From Tetrastigma voinierianum (taxonomy: Eukaryota; Streptophyta; Magnoliopsida; Vitales; Vitaceae), in the NCBI GenBank assembly GCA_016808115.1, contig JAEQBH010001518.1, positions 248,001 through 312,000 on the forward strand: a DNA stretch of 64,000 nucleotides. Direction: 5' to 3'. A program made the translations under genes and the position numbers. This document shows positions 12,347 to 24,357 of the stretch, one piece after another. A model generated the notes under the pieces. The model was not told the DNA's origin. It made no database searches and saw nothing but the letters and a program-made list of their open reading frames with translations. The number at the start of each line of letters is the position of its first letter. Position 1 is the first letter of the stretch.

Positions 12347-14504
12347 ATGATGCGAGATCCATTGGATCCATACGTCTTGGTATTGCGAGGCGGACATAGG
12401 TCCCCGCGGTAGAATCTTAGAAGCGAGGTATGTGAGCTTTATTGCCCATCAATTAATATTTCTAGTTGTAACATGTAATTTATATATAATCAATTATAAA
12501 TTTTGTTTCTTCGTTGCTTATAGTTTCAAGAAGTACTCTACCCTCGTCATCAAATTAAAGCCTTCATGCGTATGTGGAGGATGGATATACACATTCGTCC
12601 ATACGTGATTCGCGCGGGATTTTATGGTGTATACTGCTTGGGCCACATCATGATCAATTGGACACTTATCACTTCTCTCGTCGAGAGATGGCGGGCCGAG
12701 ACAAACATGCTTCATTTGCCCGTCAGAGAGATAACGATCATGTTACAGGATGTTGCTATCATCCTTGGCCTCCGTATCAGCGAACCGGCGATCAGCGGGA
12801 CATGTGTCTTTGGATGTGGCGGAGGATTGTGCGGGGAGAGGCGCGCAGAGTGTCACATGTTGATGCTCTAGAGGATCAGCTATCCCATCCATTAGTTATA
12901 TGACTAGTTATCACCGGAAAGCTGATGCGGATATGGTCACTTTAGGCCGAGGTGCGCATGGTTTCATCTTGAGTGCGTGGGATCGCCGTGTTTTGCGAGA
13001 CGAGAAGGGAGTGCACGTTCATCTGTGCTTTCTCCGCTGCCTTCTGAATTTGACACATATTGACTTATAGTTGGGGTGGTCGCGGTACTAGCACATACAT
13101 ATCGCGGTTATGTCTCTTGGAAACCCCGATTGTAAATGAGGGTATTATCGGTTGTATTCTGGCGTCTGAGTATGTAATATTTTTTGTTACATACACATTA
13201 TTATACCTGACATATCATTAGGTTGCTTACTTTTTGTTTATTTTATATTCAGCTATGGTCTTGGGAGAGACTTCACACATTAGATAACTTAGATTTTGGT
13301 GATTAGCGGTATATCAACCTGCCAGGTCCCTCATTGCCTTACATGATGGCGATAGATGTCGTCGATGAGACTGGTAGCCCTACGATGGATTACGGTTGAG
13401 CCAAAGCCAGAGCCAGCTCTTCCATTAGGGTGTAGAAGGAGAGCACCTTTGACATGGGTGCGCCAACTCATCAGATTGTACTCCTCTATGTCGAGATCGG
13501 TTGGATGCCTGACTTCGAATGAGTAATGATATATGTAAAGTATATGGTTTTATAGTAAATTTCATTCTTATTCACATAAAATTTTGTCAGTGTTAATGTG
13601 TAGATCTTATGGTGACATATGTCGAGAATTTGGTTGACTTGACTTAGATATCGCTTAGGCGGTACAGAGATCGGCTGACGATGTCACAGCTTATATGTTT
13701 CGAGTTGTTGGTATCGTCGGGGCGAGTCTTGCGCGAGTTTGGTATACGAGGAATATGTGCTCTTGCTCTTATGACGATGGCCCCACATAGAGTGGATGCG
13801 TGGACGACACCAGAGAGATTGGGCGACGTATCATGCTCCGTGCATTGCCTTATTGGATCACCTTGAGTAGCTAGGATCATCCATACACACTATGGTGCGG
13901 TGGTGAACCAGCGTCCCGAATAAATGTAGTGGTAATAGTCGTGTTACCGCGATGTTTTGTGACACCACCACTCCATAGGGATGATATGAGGTTCCATTAC
14001 TCGATCGGTACTACTCGAGGTTTGGTAAGTTAAGTCTTGGGTTTCTGTTGTTTTCCGAATTTGAAACCATAGATTATGTATTTATAATTATTTGGATTTG
14101 GTTCATTTAGATCTGTCATGGTAGAGCATAGTAGTCGCTCTCGCTATGCTACCACCGGTTGGTCAATACGACTTGTCATATTCTTCGTCGTGTACGAATC
14201 TAGGAGAAGAACATCGCATCCGATTCTGATAAGGCATCACACATCACATGGACCATCCATTAGACCTCCGTGTCATCCCACTCAATCACGTGTACGGCGG
14301 AGTGGGAGTAGGGGAGAGGGAGAGTTGATCAGTGAGGTCGTGGTAGAGATGGTGGGCGAGGTCATGGTCGAGATGGTGAGGGCGTCGTGGTACAGCGGAG
14401 CATTGCTGCCGATACCCCCGTACATTACCCATCACTGCCCAGATTTTATATACCTGAGACTCTTGCATCGCCATGCCGGGACACTTACCGCATTAAGCTT
14501 TTAA
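12347..14504 (+). pseudogene. Plant mobile domain (PMD, MAIN/MAIL-like) gene carried by the MULE
   Basis: ATG at 12,347 begins MMRDPLDPYVLVLRGGHRS, a typical PMD start (LDPxVL...HRS). Later blocks are RPYVIRAGFYGVYCLGH, TSLVERWRAETNMLHLP and ITIMLQDVAIILGL (12,600-12,780), DEKGVHVHLCFLRCLLNL (13,000-13,070), LWSWERLHTL (13,253 on), and MSQLICFELL...VLREFGI (13,681-13,750). Four candidate GT-AG introns fit the domain: 12,428-12,523, 13,170-13,252, 13,523-13,603 and 14,025-14,110. In-frame stops (for example TAG 12,410-12,412) and frameshifts mark it as a pseudogene. The last exon (14,111 on) carries a Gly/Arg/Ser-rich low-complexity tail. Cellular PMD proteins act in silencing and genome stability; association of PMD with MULE and gypsy elements is known, and the role inside the element is not established. 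Confidence 0.75.
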
Positions 14505-17348
14505 ATGCGCGGGACGCACACATCTTTACCATATCGGTGTAGCCCGAGCCGGCCTCCATAGCGATAGATATCACCTTATCATCCCACCGCTATCATCCCC
14601 ACATTACCTCCATCCCATTGACACCATCCGCTGACCTTGTATCGAGTTGGGTACACTTCATTAGCGACCTCGTGCTCCATGTATCGTCAGTACTTCATCC
14701 ATCGGCTCCCTCGGCTCCATCGGCTCAGTTTGAAGGATTCCTTTCACTTCACTACCCCGCGGGACGGTTTGTAGATAAACTAGATGTATTCTAGGCGTTG
14801 TCTGGAAAATAAATCGCCATCTTGTGAGGAAATTCATTGATATATGTTGATATTTTATATATTGATATTTGTATACAATTTTTTTATATATTTATATGAT
14901 TTGGTTTATGCATGGAGGTCATAATCGGCTAGTGTGCTTGTTTGTTATGATTCTTTGATAATCAGAAAGCTTGTGTCTTTGGCTAGATCTTAGTTTATGA
15001 GACTGGTGTTTTTTGTTTCTTTTGTATAGGTCTTAGGGCACCTGTTGTATACATCCTGTATACTTTTTTTGGGGTTGTTTTGCCAACCCTGTTTCATTGA
15101 GCTCCCTTTGCTTATAAAAAAAAAACAAATCAAATGACAAAGCTCCATGGCACCATTTCTAGACACATATTTGTCTTTTTTTGTTTTACCAAATGCATAA
15201 TGACTAGTCCATTTTCAAAAGATAAATGAGGCTCTCTTTTAGGGTCAGTATTATTAAAAATGTTAATGAAACCAATACAAGGATAAGTTAACTAATCAAA
15301 TCAAATGAGAATCAATTGATCAGATTTTTAACTTTAGTGATGTTTTAGTTTCGGCATATGCAAGGAATGATTTCTTGCAATAAAAAAAGCAAGGCCCAAT
15401 TGCATTTGAAAAAGCTCAATTGTTGCTGTCCATGACAGCAGAATTTGAATTAAAATGTCCCGTGCATTTATCGTGAGCAATGACATTAAGAAATTCTCAA
15501 TTGCACATGTGCATTGCTTATGTAGACATTGACATTGAAACTACAATTACCGTTATGTAATGACAACTATCGCATTGAATTTAGCGATTATTTTTCGCCA
15601 AACTAATTTAATAAATTTTTTTTTCAAAAATATTATTTCGGTATCAAACTCCAAAAAGGGACTCTATCAGCAGCAATCAGAAGTCAGTAATTCTTCCCAA
15701 AACACATATATTCATAGGAACAGGCACAAGCACACATGCATCAAGTTCTATCAGTTCTACCTGTTTTTTAAGTATTCAGGTAAATAATAAGAAAGAATCT
15801 GCAGGTGTCATTATAAAAAGAATAAATACATGATCAAAACCTGGAAAGCCAGACCTGCAATGCTTTAATATTGACCATACAGATGTTGTGTTCCTCGTTC
15901 AAGCATGTAGGCAGTTTGTGAGTCTAAAAAGCCTGCAGCTTCTATAAACGTAACCTACTTGATAACCCCATATTATGATAGAAAAATATGTCATTGTTGC
16001 TCCTCCTGTTGGGGTTGGGTTATACCTGATGTTGTCAAATGGTCCACTGCTGCTTACTACTTTGTTTCTCTAATCTAATCATTTGGTAAATTAGGCTTAC
16101 AAGGAAAGATAAGGTGGTTGTTCTGTCACCTTAAATAAGAGTTCGAAATACAAAACCAATCATATATCTTTAGATATGAAGATACTTCACTCTCTGTAGC
16201 ACCATGGAAAAGACAAAAACATATAGTTGTGTTAAAGAAGGAAAGAGACAAAATGACACAACTGAGAATATAGGACAGGAAGAAACTGAGGTAAACCAGC
16301 CGCTCAATGCCCTCAACACCTTTTGAAACCACCAATCCATAGTATTTGTGAGGGCTTCTGAATGGGTTAGCTTCTCCTAACATATTTTGAAATTTTCAAC
16401 ACTTTTTTAAGATCCATGAATAACCTCAAATCTTTTCTACTTAGGTCATGATTTCTCTGGATGAAATTAGTCTAGTGTTCAAGTGATTTGAAATCAAAAC
16501 AAACTGGTTCCATTTCCATGGAATGCCCTGCCAACTGTCTTTAACCACTGTTGGGACAAATTCAAGACTATTTACAGTAATTTCTAATGTTATGCATCCC
16601 CTGAATGTTTGATTGTCATTCACCCTCTGAATCCTGATCATTTCCATTTCATCATTCTAAATTGTCATTTCTTGGTTGCTCAAACAGTAGCTCATATGCT
16701 GATTCCAGTCAAAAAAGACGGTTGAGCAACAATAAATGGAAAGATTGAGATGGTCATTATTATTAAGATACGTAAAATGGCCCTGAGTCAATAATAAATG
16801 TATGTCATCTCTAACAAAAAAAAAAAAAAAACTACGTTGATTCAACTCATCATGACTGCACAGCCTGATCAACTATTAGCCTAACAAGAAGTTCAAATTT
16901 AATTTTCCAATTAATTTCATAAAACAAAAATCCATTAATATTCAATGATAGTTGGGTTAATTTAGGCATGACGAGATCCATCAAAATAGCAAGAGCTATT
17001 CAAATAATGTATAATCAGGAGCAGGATAAACAGGATTATAACTTTCTCAGGAAGAAAAAAAAACAAAGAGAAGAAAAGAAAGAAAACAAGAAATTGCAAA
17101 AAGGGAATGCAACAAACTTGCTTCATTGTTAGGTCAAGTCCATTTCACCCATTGGATTTACAGCGAAAAATTAATAAATAAATGTTCTAAGGATCCTGTA
17201 AAGGAGATGAGTAATTTATACGGTGCTATAGCATGCAACAGGATTCACAAGTAAAACAGAGAATGACGATATTATAGCATAAGCCCATATAGAGCTATTG
17301 GGTGTGCAAGACTTTGTGAGACCGTCACAGAACTTAGTGCCGAGCATA
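14505..17348. other. Spacer between the MULE and the NAT gene 3' end
   Basis: From 14,505 to about 14,800 the sequence still resembles the C-terminal tail of the PMD unit in another frame. Beyond it the DNA is AT-rich with scattered homopolymers (for example A-runs near 15,115 and 16,815). I found no terminal inverted repeat that would mark the MULE end and no further gene. The part near 17,200-17,348 is expected to be the 3' UTR of the minus-strand transporter. Confidence 0.4.
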
Positions 17349-20300
17349 TTACACAGATGGGAAATATTTGTTGAGATTGAAAGGCAGAGAATAAAATTCC
17401 TCACTTCTCATATCAGTCTTGAAGGATCGGAACTTGTCCCACCAATGCTTACCCCTGTCTTTCCTAACTGCGGAATCTTTCCGATGGAGTGTGATGTCCA
17501 GAAAATATGCCAAGCAGCCCGCTACAAATGCTTCCGATGAGAAGGGGACATTTATCATATCATTGAACTGCAAAATAAGAAAGCATGACATTTTTTAGGG
17601 AACACATTAACAAGAGTGCTAATTAAGAGCCATCCAAGGTACGTACCCATCTCCCACTGGTATGAACTGGACCATAACCCCTTATAGCTGTGAATTCATT
17701 GAAGTACTGTGGCACCGAAAAGCCCATAAAAATTGAGAACCCTAATATGAACTTCGTTCGAAAGCTATTCAGGTTGCAGAACTGAAGGAAGCTCAGACCT
17801 CCTGAACCTGCAGTCACAAAATGAGACAGAAGATATTATATGCTTGAACTAATCAAAATGAATTGGAGGTTCAAAGTCTCCTTGGTAGCTTGTTATTTAG
17901 TAAATACATACCGACATAGGCAAAGAAAAGGCAATACAAAGCAGCAACAATTGCTGGTGGAATTGAAGCAAAGACTGCTCCAAATTTACCTGCACAAACA
18001 TGGATATTTGATTATAAGGGATTGATCAGATATTCAATCTGCACAAGTCAAAGATTACATGATGCCTCAAAACATACCAAGAATAGAAAAGAAAATCATG
18101 AACCCAGCCGAAATTTGAACAACTCTTCTGCTGCCAACACGTGTCAATGCTAAAAGACCAGCATTTTCTCTGTATGGAACCAAAGAAAAATCCTCAGGTC
18201 AACTCTTTTTTATTTTGATCAAAACTCCTCAAGTCAACATGGAAGTTTGGTTTCATAATTGATCAATGTAGAAGTGTATATCAAAAAGGTTTTCTGTAAG
18301 AGTCTTACACAGATACTGAGGATCCATTCACAGTTCCAAATAAACCAGATAACAAAATGCCAATTCCCTGAGAATAGAAATAAACAATTAATTCAAAGCT
18401 AATAAGAATTCAACATTTTCCTTGTCATTAAGGTATAGGAGGTTGGCATAGTAGTGTTCCACACAGCAGAGGCAGATATTTGCAAGGCACTCATCATCAT
18501 TGCCAGTAACATGGTCAACTTCCTGGGAGCCTATAGCCTCTCATCCCACCCACCATAGTTATAACTATAACCTCCTATAGTTAAGGTATAGGAGGTTGGC
18601 ATAGTAGTGTTCCACACAGCAGAAGCAGATATTTGCAAGGCACTCATCATCATTGCCAGTAACATGGTCAACTTCCTGGGAGCCTATAGCCTCTCATCCC
18701 ACCCACCATAGTTATAGAGAAAGATATATGTAGGTATATCTATATATATATATATATATATATATTGTTCCCAGTCAAGCATTAAGGGACTCTGGACTGC
18801 CTCTTTAGTTCTCCCTTTTTTAAAATGACTAATAGTTCTCCTCTTTTTATATGACTAATGAAGTTGATATTTGATAAGTAGGTCCAGCATATTTGATATC
18901 GGTGGATGATACTATCTAATCCTTTCATCAATGATGTAAGATCCTATCCTTTTGAGTAAACACATTCATACAAGAAAGTGCCCATGTGTATAGGACAGAT
19001 GGTGAAGCCTAGAGGTATTACACCATAAAAGGACAAGCTTTGCATTCGAAACTAAAGCTGCCGACTCAGGCCCCTCTAAGGGGATAATCTTTATCACCAT
19101 TCTAATACAAAAATATATCAACCGCTCACTATGCAGAACATTTAACCTATGCCCTATTCTTTAGTGTGCATATTTATGCGCATGCATATGGGAATTCCAT
19201 TAAAATAACAAGTTTTTATATGGGACCTGATCCCACAATAAGATGAATAAGAAAAACCAACTTAATTGAACTATAAACCATCTTTTTAACTTTCTAAGTT
19301 TTGTTACAATATTAAACATAGAAAAAGGCGCTTTTTAGGTTTACCTGCCAACCAACACCCCGGCTAAGAATGGAAGCTGGCAAGGGAGTTGCACTTGCAT
19401 ACCTCGACACCGCAATAAAAGCACCTGTGGACTGTTTATACCATAACAAATATGTAAGGGAAAGTGAAGTGAAGAACTTCAAGGAATTATAATAATAAAT
19501 GTTTACTTGTACAGCCCATGATTAAGATGATCACCACATGCTTTCAACATTTTATGAAATCAAATTAAGTAATGGAGTTTCAAAGCAAAGACATGGAGGA
19601 TAAAATAATAAAGGAGCTGCAAATAGAATGGCTAGGCAGCAGGGACAAAATCCATTAATCATAACATAAAGACTAAAATAATGGCTATGAAGAATTGACA
19701 AAATGTATTTAGTAAAAGTTTAATAAAGAACACAAACCTCTACAAGAGCAACAAATGAAGTAACCATCATGGCAAAAGCTTCTCCAGCATCAAATGAAGG
19801 TGGTCCCCATTGAAAGGGATACGGAATTCTTATCCTGAGAAACCAAACACCAATGCAGCATTAACGAACACCTTCCTCACATGTTGACCACCCAACATAA
19901 GTGTTGCTTGTATATGAATTAGATTAAGTGAAACAATACCAAGGATAAATCAAACTCTTATTGCAAAAAAGTACCTAGCAGACTACCTAGAGCAAATGTC
20001 AATTTAATAACATGTGAAATATGAAATAAGTTTTAGATAAAATATTATAAGCACTCCAGAGAGGAGGAAAAAATCCTTTGTAGTCCTCAAAGTTCAATCA
20101 GTGTTTATTCCTTCACAACCTTTAATTGAAAAGATATCTTATAGTTCAAATAATTAATATGGTTGAAAATCTGATAAGCTGTATGACACCAGATGCACCA
20201 AATCAACCTGATCACGATAAGCAAATGCAACCAAAGCTTCTTAGAGAAATATACTACCTGATTTCAATTTTCTTTTCAATTGAACCTGAAATGAGCAATC

Positions 20301-23300
20301 ATATTCTCTTTTTTTCTTTTTTTCTTTTTTCCTTTTTCTTTCTTTCTTTTTTTTTTTTTTTTGTGACAATCAAGAAACCACATCAACCAGCATTGGGTAA
20401 TTCAAAGTATCATTAGAGGTAGGATTCAAACCTGGGATCATGTTCCTTTTACTGGGACCATACTTCCCAACATTCATCCTAACCAACTGACTTAAAAACT
20501 GAAAAGATTTGCCATAGAGTATTAATGCCTCTAATAAGTTTAATTTATATCATTGTTATACAAAGGGATGTTAATGCAGACAATGGATCATATGCAGCAA
20601 CATTGGCATTTTGAGATTTTGGTCATCATAGTGACATGTAACCCTAGAGAAATGCCCACGGTGAACAACCACCAGAATAAAAGAGCAGAAACATACCATG
20701 GAGCAGCATCTATAAGTCCAGCACGATCAGTACGACAGCTTGCTTGTGTCTTTGGCGCTGCATCATTGTAAGCCCCACCCACAGTGAGTAGGTGAGCATA
20801 AATCCAGACAATCACCACAGTAAATATAACAGCAAAACGGTCAAATATATTTTTTCCAGAGTGTAACACATGTGGCGCATACTGCAAAACAAGCACTAGA
20901 AATTAATAAAATTAACATAACAAGAACAGCCCAACACAAAATTATGGAGACAAAATACAATAGATTATATATCACATGTGGGTAATCATAATTCACAAGA
21001 GAATTAATTAGTGGACATCAAAGAACATTACCTGTGAGACAAGTATTAAAATGATAAGCTGTGGCAGTCCAATCTCCACGCATTTGGCAACCTAAATGTC
21101 AAAAGAAAGCATTAACAATCTATCCTAATACAATGAAATAATGTATCCACAAAACCACATAGGTTTTTAATTGCCCATTATCCATTCAAAATGCAGTGGA
21201 AGTATACTTACACCAGGAAAACCAAACTCATAGAGACCAAACCCTGCTAAGGAAACCAAAGGAACAGCTGAAAGTGGACTTAGAAACCTGAATAAGTATA
21301 AAGAGTGGAAAATTAACCAACATGATTTTAGAGGTTCCAAAACGGAATTGTCATAATAGAGTATTAGAATTTTGGATTGCATATAGACTCTATTTGAGCA
21401 TACGCTGAGAAAAATATATGTGTGTTCAGGTGATAAGAATCTCATATAATCTCTACTTAAGACATCTTATTATAATAAGAAGAAAGATAAAAAGGAAAAA
21501 GATGAAAAAATAAGGGAGTGGGGGGAAGGAAAAACTACAAGAATCAGATTGATTCGAAGTAATTTAACCAAATTTACTCTGAATCAGCCAAATTGGGGCC
21601 TGCCAAGTGAATATTTTAGTTTAAGGCTTTCAAGGACAAACTCATTCAAGGGCAAAACAAATCTAAGCAATCTATTAACAATTACTAACAAAATGAAACT
21701 ACAAGCAGTCTGCAGCTCTGGCCATTGTCTAAAATTGTAAGCATATTAAATCTGAACCAACCTCGTAACATTACGCCAAAGGCCACTGAAACCTAGGACA
21801 ATCTGAAGAGTTGAAGCAACAATCATGGCACCTTGAATCGCCCGCATAGTCCTTTTGAATTTCTGAATGAGCATAAAAATGGTCATATGGTTACAATCAC
21901 CCATCTCACCAAAACATAAAGGTTTAAATGCAATGTTTGGATGCACAATTGCTCTATTGTTTTATTTGTATGCATTATGTTAAAATGCCTTTTCTGCATC
22001 AAAATCATTTGTGCTTAGCAGCTCCAAGAATTACTTTGGTGAAGTTGGGAAAATTAGAGATATAACAACCATACATGTTGTATAACCAGTGCTGTAATGA
22101 GAAAGGAGCTCATGTTTCTCAACATTTTTCACTTAAAAGAAGTAAATAATAATAATTTGATTGGCAGAAGAAGTTTTTCATAGGAACAACATAAAGAGCC
22201 ACTGGTTTACAAATTAAATGCACCATCCAAACATCAGATAGTATAATTGGAACAGAATCCAGATTAGAAATACCACTATAGGATTAGCATCCTCCACATC
22301 ACCACTGAATCGACCAGCCAGAATAATTGAAATTGTAGCTGCAACAAATGTATAAGAGCCTCCAATCACAGCGGGTAATCGACTTCCAAATAGTGTTTGG
22401 GCCAATGTGTTCAAACCAGCAACAAAAAGAAGTGTCTGAATCACCTTTGCTTTCTCTTCCTATAAGACTCGACAACGTGATTTTGGTCACAATATTAGGC
22501 CCCATATCTGGAAACAAGACAATGCTTAAAAGGGATTACAAAAATTGTGTATTTCATCTTACATTTCCTCCTCCCATCTGGGGAACAAGAGCAGTGGGGA
22601 TGATAACTGTTGTACCAAGCATTACTAAATAGTGCTGGAAACCGAGAAGGATAGCCTCGGCTGAAAAAAGAGAAAACCCATAATTTTGAAGAATCAGATG
22701 CGAATGAGGAAGCATGAAAAAATAATAATAAATCAATCAAGCACCTGCCCACCAAGAAGGAATTAAGTAAAGAGAAAGAACTCAGTGATGGTCCTCAAAA
22801 TTAAAAATAATTACATAATATCAGTTCTCACTCAACCTCTGCTGAGAAACTGACAAAACAAGATAAAATATGATTTTGAATTTTATGCCTAAGTTGTTTG
22901 CTGGTTTCCTAAAAATACATTACTCAACTCAACTGACCATGATATCCACTAATCCAAAGCTGTATTAAGGGCAGTTTAACAAAGGATTTTGTTAGAAATC
23001 AAAGAACAATCTAGACAACAATCCAAATATCTTTTCTCTCACTCCTTTTTTCTGTTTTCTGTTTTCTCAGCGCCTAAATTAAGAATCCAAACCCAGATCC
23101 CAATTCCATAGAATAGCCACATGATCAAGAACCCATAGAAAAAACATTTACATAAAGTAATCAAAAAAACAAAGGGGTTCCTTTTTTCACTTACTTTCTC
23201 AGGAAAAGGGCATGGTATCTTCCAAACACATTAAAGAGAATAACTCATAAAGCTACTTTCAGCAATAAGATAGGGAGATAACATGTACAAAACGCTTGCT

Positions 23301-23584
23301 CCATCTTTTGTATACTTACCAAAAATTATCTAAGTCGATTCATAAGGAATCAGATTTGAGAATATAAAAATTTACAATTGGCTTGAGAGTTAAGACTGAA
23401 CAAGAAAAACAGAATTTCCCCCAAAAAAATTAAAGGAATGAAGAATTGATAACAGTGGATTTGTAGAGAGATACTCACGCCATGGTGGAGGACTGGTAAT
23501 GCAGAAGGAAACGCCTGGTAGCTGCTCCTTTGGTGGGTGTGGCTGTGGCTCCTCTGCCTTTGCACCGCCTCCTCCACCCGCCAT
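17349..23584 (-). CDS. NAT6: Nucleobase-ascorbate transporter (NAT6/NAT7-like), 14 exons
   Basis: Exons in transcript order: 23479-23584, 22563-22660, 22274-22459, 21762-21862, 21212-21287, 21032-21091, 20697-20881, 19738-19834, 19345-19431, 18309-18367, 18078-18169, 17912-17989, 17647-17807, 17349-17567. They total 1,605 bases: 534 residues plus TAA, the usual family length, and every junction is GT-AG and in frame. The start MAGGGGGAKAEEPQPHPPK and the end FYSLPFNLNKYFPSV are characteristic of plant NAT6/NAT7 proteins. The QH motif (GFQHYLVMLG, residues 44-45) and the NAT signature ENAGLLALTR (353-362) are intact. The family has about 12-14 membrane helices and is thought to move purines, uracil or related compounds across the plasma membrane; the substrate here is not shown by the sequence. 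No stop or frameshift is visible. Assignment to NAT6 rather than a close paralogue rests on remembered similarity. Confidence 0.93.
18428..18716. repeat. Tandemly duplicated small inverted-repeat element in NAT intron 9
   Basis: A 153-bp unit starting ttaaggtataggaggttgg at 18,428 is repeated from 18,581. The second copy stops at 18,716 and lacks the right end. I see one substitution between the copies (cagaggcag versus cagaagcag). The first copy is bounded by TTAA and has terminal inverted repeats, with TATAGGAGGTT at the left and its complement AACCTCCTATA at the right (18,569-18,579). At the junction these arms form a hairpin (18,569-18,597). This fits a MITE-like element with TTAA target sites plus a recent tandem duplication. 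Confidence 0.75.
18741..18765. repeat. (TA)n microsatellite in NAT intron 9
   Basis: About twelve uninterrupted TA units immediately after the duplicated inverted-repeat element. Likely length-polymorphic. Confidence 0.9.
20306..20493 (-). mobile_element. tRNA-derived SINE in NAT intron 7
   Basis: Read on the minus strand, the element starts near 20,493 with a tRNA-like box A region (tcagttggttagga, 20,477-20,490). It carries a box B match ggtttgaatcc (20,422-20,432), then a short tRNA-unrelated body, and ends in a long A-rich tail (20,362 down to about 20,306). The size of roughly 150 bp plus tail and the order box A, box B, poly(A) are those of plant SINEs. It has the same orientation as the host gene. 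I did not find a clear target-site duplication. Confidence 0.65.
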
Positions 23585-24314
23585 GCTCTCTCTCTCTCTA
23601 AAAATAACAAAATCAGTGAATCTGTATCAGCTCTGCAAAACCCAAATGAACACAACGCAGATCCCAAATCTTACAGAAACCCAAAACCCACTAAGCTCAG
23701 TGGACGAAAGGGAGACAGAGTGAGAGAAAACACTCAGAAATATGAAGACCCAGAAGGCTCTTCACTAATTCTTGAACTGTGCAACAACAATGGGAGACAA
23801 GAAGGCAACCGCCCACATGTGGGTTGAAATTTTAAAAAGAAAAAACAAAATAGGGACAAAATAAAAATGACCGAACCTGTATAAATTTTGTAAGAAAATA
23901 AAATGAATGTGTGACTAGAGGCTTCAGACAGTGAAAATAATGGCAATATTGATTGCAATAAAAAATGAGAAAGGGGAAGAAAATTCAAACTTCGAGGAGA
24001 GAAAAAAAAAAACTAACACTGTTTTGAGTTTTCACACTCTAGAGAAGCAAGGACTGAGTGGGGAGCTTAGAGAATTAAAGGCAAGGAGACTCATGCAATG
24101 TATACCCCACACCAGAAAAAAAGGGGAGTGCACCAAAAAGTGAGAAGACAGCAAAAAGGAAAGAAGAAAGCAGTACCAGATATGTGTTGTAGAGCAAAAA
24201 CCCAGTTGTTAAACACCGAATTGGCGAATGAAAAAGAGGGTGAACAAAATGAAGATATAATGAGAATTGAAGGTCTGAACACAAGAATCCGAAGTGCAAA
24301 ACCATATCCCAAAA

Positions 24315-24357
<43 letters not shown>

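Noticed and set aside
19000..19095. Possible second SINE in NAT intron 9
   Set aside because: There is a weak box B-like word but no box A in the right place and no poly(A) tail.
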